Shown here piece after piece: positions 7,402 to 10,041 of a stretch of DNA of 10,041 nucleotides (within the stretch, counting starts at the first letter, position 1; each line of letters begins with the position of its first letter). The stretch is taken from NCBI GenBank assembly GCA_003024985.2, contig PXIH01S0059438.1, one strand, 5' to 3'. The position numbers were made by a program, and so were the translations under genes. The notes under the pieces were generated by a model. The model saw nothing but the letters and a program-made list of their open reading frames with translations. It searched no databases and was not told where the DNA came from. Source of the DNA: Euperipatoides rowelli (lineage: Eukaryota > Onychophora > Udeonychophora > Euonychophora > Peripatopsidae).

Positions 7402-8284
7402 CAAACATTGAGAATGAAAATATGTATACAAAGGTGATATTGGTAAGCAGTGAGAAAAGAAAAAAAAGCAATGTGTTATCTAATCAATCAATATACAGAG
7501 TATACAGTAGATAACAAAATATTTACTACAAAAGTAATCATTTGATTACAAGAGGATATAGGATTATTCAACTATAGGAGTACCAGAGCATACTCGATAT
7601 TCTCGGCACAGATTGAATGATTTTTAATAGAAATCAGCCAATAAAAAATACAGGAATAGCGGTAGCTCAAAGACTTTAGACAATAAACTTTTAAAAAAAA
7701 TATACAGAGTTAAACACAACAGTATCTAAAATAATATAGCATATAGAGAGCATGGGTAAGGATCTAAGTAGACACATACAAATATTTTGACATGGCATCC
7801 ATTCTATTTTTAAATCTACAATGCAATCATAACAGCGGGTCATGAGATTTTAGCCACAAAAATTCATAAGCTCTCCCAAGCATAAAAGTTTAATTTAAAT
7901 AAGGAGTGTAAAGGCAGTTAGATGTTATAGGTAAACATTATCTATTCATCAATCCATATTTATTTATGAATAAATCCAGCGATCGTCAACAGCACTTTTT
8001 TTAAATATCAAATTTAATATAAAAAGCTATCGTAGTAAGCATATTGAACGTTTTAGCTTGCTGTGCAAAAATTTAATCAAAATAAAATATAAGCTTAAAA
8101 TAAAATACTTTATAATATATACTGTAACCTGCATCATGGTCAAATACAATAAGCAGACTCTATAAATAAATTAACAAGACATTCTATTATACAATATACA
8201 GTATATCAGTATATAGCATACTTTTCACTGCAAAGTTTTAACTAGTATAATGAAAACAAATGGCGCTTTTTATTCATGACTTAC
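7402..8284. other. AT-rich DNA without recognised genes
   Basis: Read on both strands with no family recognised. It holds many short A/T runs and repeated CAGTATA/TATACAG words (for example near 7495-7506 and 8197-8215). Isolated GTAAG and AG words occur, as expected by chance. Confidence 0.6.
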
Positions 8285-8359
8285 CAATCGTTTAAAACAA
8301 AATACTAAACCAGCAACACATGATAAAACTATTTTGGGACGTTCAAACTTTACATGAGT
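8285..8359 (-). CDS. Exon-like segment encoding a membrane helix (tentative)
   Basis: On minus, CTGACCAG precedes a 25-codon open segment that ends at CGATTG followed by GTAAGTCATG, a strong donor. It reads VKFERPKIVLSCVAGLVF plus a basic end, that is, one hydrophobic helix flanked by charges. It is on the PARL strand, upstream of the PARL exon, in phase 0, which matches that exon's start. In vertebrate PARL the helix before the rhomboid core begins KP and has Gly and Phe at spacings that also occur here, but this is a weak match and about 35 residues between the two would need a further exon I could not find. It could equally be chance or another gene. Confidence 0.27.
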
Positions 8360-8432
8360 CTGGTCAGGTTATATTTCAAGTTTAAAGTTGATTTTCTTTT
8401 AAACAATTAAAAAAAAAAAGAACAATCAGCAG

Positions 8433-8552
8433 CTAGAAAACTTTGGATCCTTGCTCAAAATAATGTGTAAACAAAGCAGGGACAACACCTAATGCACGAA
8501 TCAAATATGAGTATTTATCACGATCATAATCAACTTTGAAGCGAGTGAAAAA
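8433..8552 (-). CDS. Unidentified 39-codon open segment ending in TAG
   Basis: Open from just after a stop at 8553-8555 to TAG at 8433-8435, with no ATG at the start. The translation is of mixed composition and protein-like, with pieces YDRDKYSYLIRALGVVP and FTHYFEQGSKVF. A TTTTTCACTCGCTTCAAAG tract could serve as acceptor, making it a last exon of about 32 codons. No family recognised. It lies 73 bp upstream of the exon-like segment at 8285-8359, and the intervening stop argues against the two being one exon. Confidence 0.22.
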   Translation of the reverse strand, partial: FFTRFKVDYDRDKYSYLIRALGVVPALFTHYFEQGSKVF

Positions 8553-8693
8553 TTATATTCAAATAAATTAATTTGAAAGGAAAAAAAATAGCTTGAATAA
8601 ATAAAAATATAATCTAGGAATCTATCAAAATATTATATTTGCACAACATAAGGTAAATATTCTATATTTTATATATACAATAGTAGATATATT

Positions 8694-9300
8694 TGGCCGG
8701 TTCTGGGCCACTTCTGGTTCCAGTTTTGGTCACTTCCGGTTCCTGTTCACGTGACTACCGGTTCCTGTCAAAAATTCAAGATGGCCGACTTCCAGTTCCT
8801 GTTTCTTATAGGTTTAAGGCTGTTTTTACTGGAAATAATGTCATAGGATGTCCTATTCTGATGCAGTATGGATAATATGTCCACCTATAATGCATTTCAA
8901 AATCCAAGATGGCCAACTTCTGGTTCTTGTTTCTTAAAGGTATAGGGCGTTTTAATACCGGAAGTGATGTCATGACTTCATGTTCTATGCCTTAGGTTCT
9001 ATGCCACCTTTCCATGATGCATTACAAAATCCAAGATGGCCAAATTCCTGTTCCTCTTATTCTGATAGATGCCCCTCCCACTCTGGATTAACAAGCACTT
9101 CCGATTCCTGTCATGTGACTTCCTGTTCATGTTCTATTATCTTAGGTTCTGGACCAATTCCCCCATAATGCAAAGTCCAAGATGGCCTACTTCAGGTTCC
9201 TGTTCTATTGTTCTAAACCACTTCCGGATTCTGGTCATGTGATTTCCTGTTCTATTGTCTTAGGTTCTGGAACACATTTTCCATAATGCAAAATCCAAAA
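8694..9300. repeat. ~128-bp satellite with promoter-type motifs
   Basis: CAAGATGGCC recurs at 8777, 8905, 9032 and 9178, with a worn copy (CAAAATGCTGG) at 9296; spacings are 128, 127, 146 and 118 bp. Between copies recur ACTTCCGG or its complement (8732, 8958, 9097 as ACTTCCGA, 9220), CACGTG/CATGTG (8748, 9112, 9236), TTCCTGTTC, TTAGGTTCTGG and CCATAATGCA. The array is clearly less AT-rich than its surroundings. Open frames across it are repeat artefacts, not genes. Confidence 0.85.
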
Positions 9301-9319
9301 TGCTGGACAAGGTGGGGGT

Positions 9320-9338
9320 CATCTTGGATGCGCATGTG
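9320..9338. promoter_or_regulatory. Inverted CAAGATG copy and NRF1-like site
   Basis: Just past the satellite, CATCTTGGA (reverse complement of the satellite's TCCAAGATG) is followed at once by TGCGCATG (9329-9336), which matches an NRF1 half site. The motif match is seen; any regulatory role is inference. Confidence 0.3.
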
Positions 9339-9540
9339 TGAAAACTTAGAAAATATTTTTGGAAAAAATTCAAAAAAGTGAAAATTTAAAAAAATGTTTT
9401 GATCACATACTTCAAGATTTGGTTCATCATTGAGATGTAGAATAGGGGTATGAAATTATAAGCTCATAAATTAGGTGTGGCTATTATGGACCCCCCAAAA
9501 AATCGAATTTGTTAAAAACCAACCAATCATGTTGTAATTT

Positions 9541-10041
9541 AATATTTAAGTTCTTATAGACATCTAGAATTTGTGTATGAAATTAGAACATTATAAGTTA
9601 TCGGATGTTTTAGCCTGATGAAAATTAATATTGATACAGGTAAGTGTTGATCTAAAATGCTGGTGGAAAAAAATAAAAGTTAATAAAATATTTATGTTTG
9701 AATATTTAAGTTATTTTAGTTTAGTTGCAGGGTAGGCCTAATGTTTGGTCAGATGAAATTAATATTGATATGGTGAGTGTTGATCTAAATGCCAGTAGAT
9801 AAAAATAAAGTTAGGAAAAATATTCATGGTTTGAATACTGTAAGTCTTTTTTTTAATCTCTAGCCCTAAGTTATTTTAATGTAGCCTACTGTAATCTTTG
9901 TCAGAGAGCTTTTTAATCTCTTATTTTATATTGGTCCTTTTTATTAGATATCTAACAGGCAATAAGAGAAGAAAGTACTGTATGCATATCAATGTTAAAT
10001 TTTTGACCATGGTAGTGTATAGGGGTATGTATAATAAATTT
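9541..10041. repeat. 160-bp tandem repeat, three units
   Basis: Units begin at 9541, 9701 and 9861, each near (T/C)TAAGTT(A/C)TT. Units one and two share GATGAAA(A)TTAATATTGATA (9617 and 9752), GTGTTGATCTAAA and AAAAATAAA; the third agrees through GTAGCC..TAAT.TTTG.TCAGA and then diverges. A further related piece, GGGGTATGAAATTATAAG with AGAAT before it (about 9439), precedes its counterpart in unit one (9566) by 127 bp, so the region 9341-9540 may be an older edge of the array. Confidence 0.7.

Noticed and set aside
7783-7818. Small AG...GT-bounded minus segment as a missing PARL exon
   Set aside because: In the phase required by the neighbouring candidate exon it hits a stop at once; the similarity is too short to claim.
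8693-9168. Two plus-strand open frames rich in Ser, Pro and Val
   Set aside because: They read through satellite units; the repeated GTTCCTGTTC words explain the composition.
1-10041. CRISPR array, bacterial operon or functional tRNA/rRNA genes
   Set aside because: No regular short direct repeats with unique spacers, no ribosome binding sites or dense coding, and no intact cloverleaf or rRNA-like segment; the introns and retroelements are eukaryotic.

Overview
This is an A+T-rich (roughly 70% by eye), intron-bearing animal nuclear sequence, most likely from an invertebrate. It is mostly intronic or intergenic DNA packed with decayed transposons and tandem repeats. The taxon cannot be fixed from this window. 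The one confidently recognised host gene piece is a single minus-strand exon (3678-3822) of PARL, the mitochondrial inner-membrane rhomboid protease. It has a good acceptor and a GTAAGT donor. The rest of PARL is either outside the window or not securely recognised. A 25-codon exon-like segment at 8285-8359 (minus) could be an upstream membrane-segment exon, but that is tentative.

Layout. 1-500: unique-looking sequence with a TATA-like box, a consensus splice donor, a perfect 11-bp hairpin and an AT microsatellite. 647-1333: four copies of a ~198-bp tandem repeat. 1371-1715: three dispersed copies of a short GGCGATT/TTGGAGTG motif, ending in GGGTTAA. 1716-3610: a truncated, frameshifted Ty3-type LTR retrotransposon on the minus strand. 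It keeps the 5' LTR, primer-binding site, gag with zinc-knuckle remnants, and a DTG protease; reverse transcriptase, integrase and the 3' LTR are absent. It lies 67 bp from the PARL exon's donor, so it sits in the following intron in the sense orientation. 3678-3822: the PARL exon.

3823-5735: non-coding, with one unidentified coding-like minus ORF (4999-5148) and an inverted repeat (5654-5730). 5736-7038: a broken piggyBac-family transposase on the plus strand, readable as several blocks in different frames. 7036-7230: a ~26-bp minisatellite starting where the transposase fades. 7325-7401: a tRNA-like (SINE or tRNA pseudogene) sequence on minus. 7402-8284: featureless AT-rich DNA. 8285-8552: two exon- or ORF-like minus segments. 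8694-9300: a GC-richer ~128-bp satellite whose units carry YY1-, ETS- and E-box-like motifs, followed by an NRF1-like site. 9541 to the end: a 160-bp tandem repeat.

The parts do not form a new multi-gene system. The picture is a large PARL intron colonised by class I and class II elements and several satellites. The most interesting non-routine signals are the promoter-motif-rich satellite, the retroelement beside the PARL donor, and the unidentified minus-strand ORFs.
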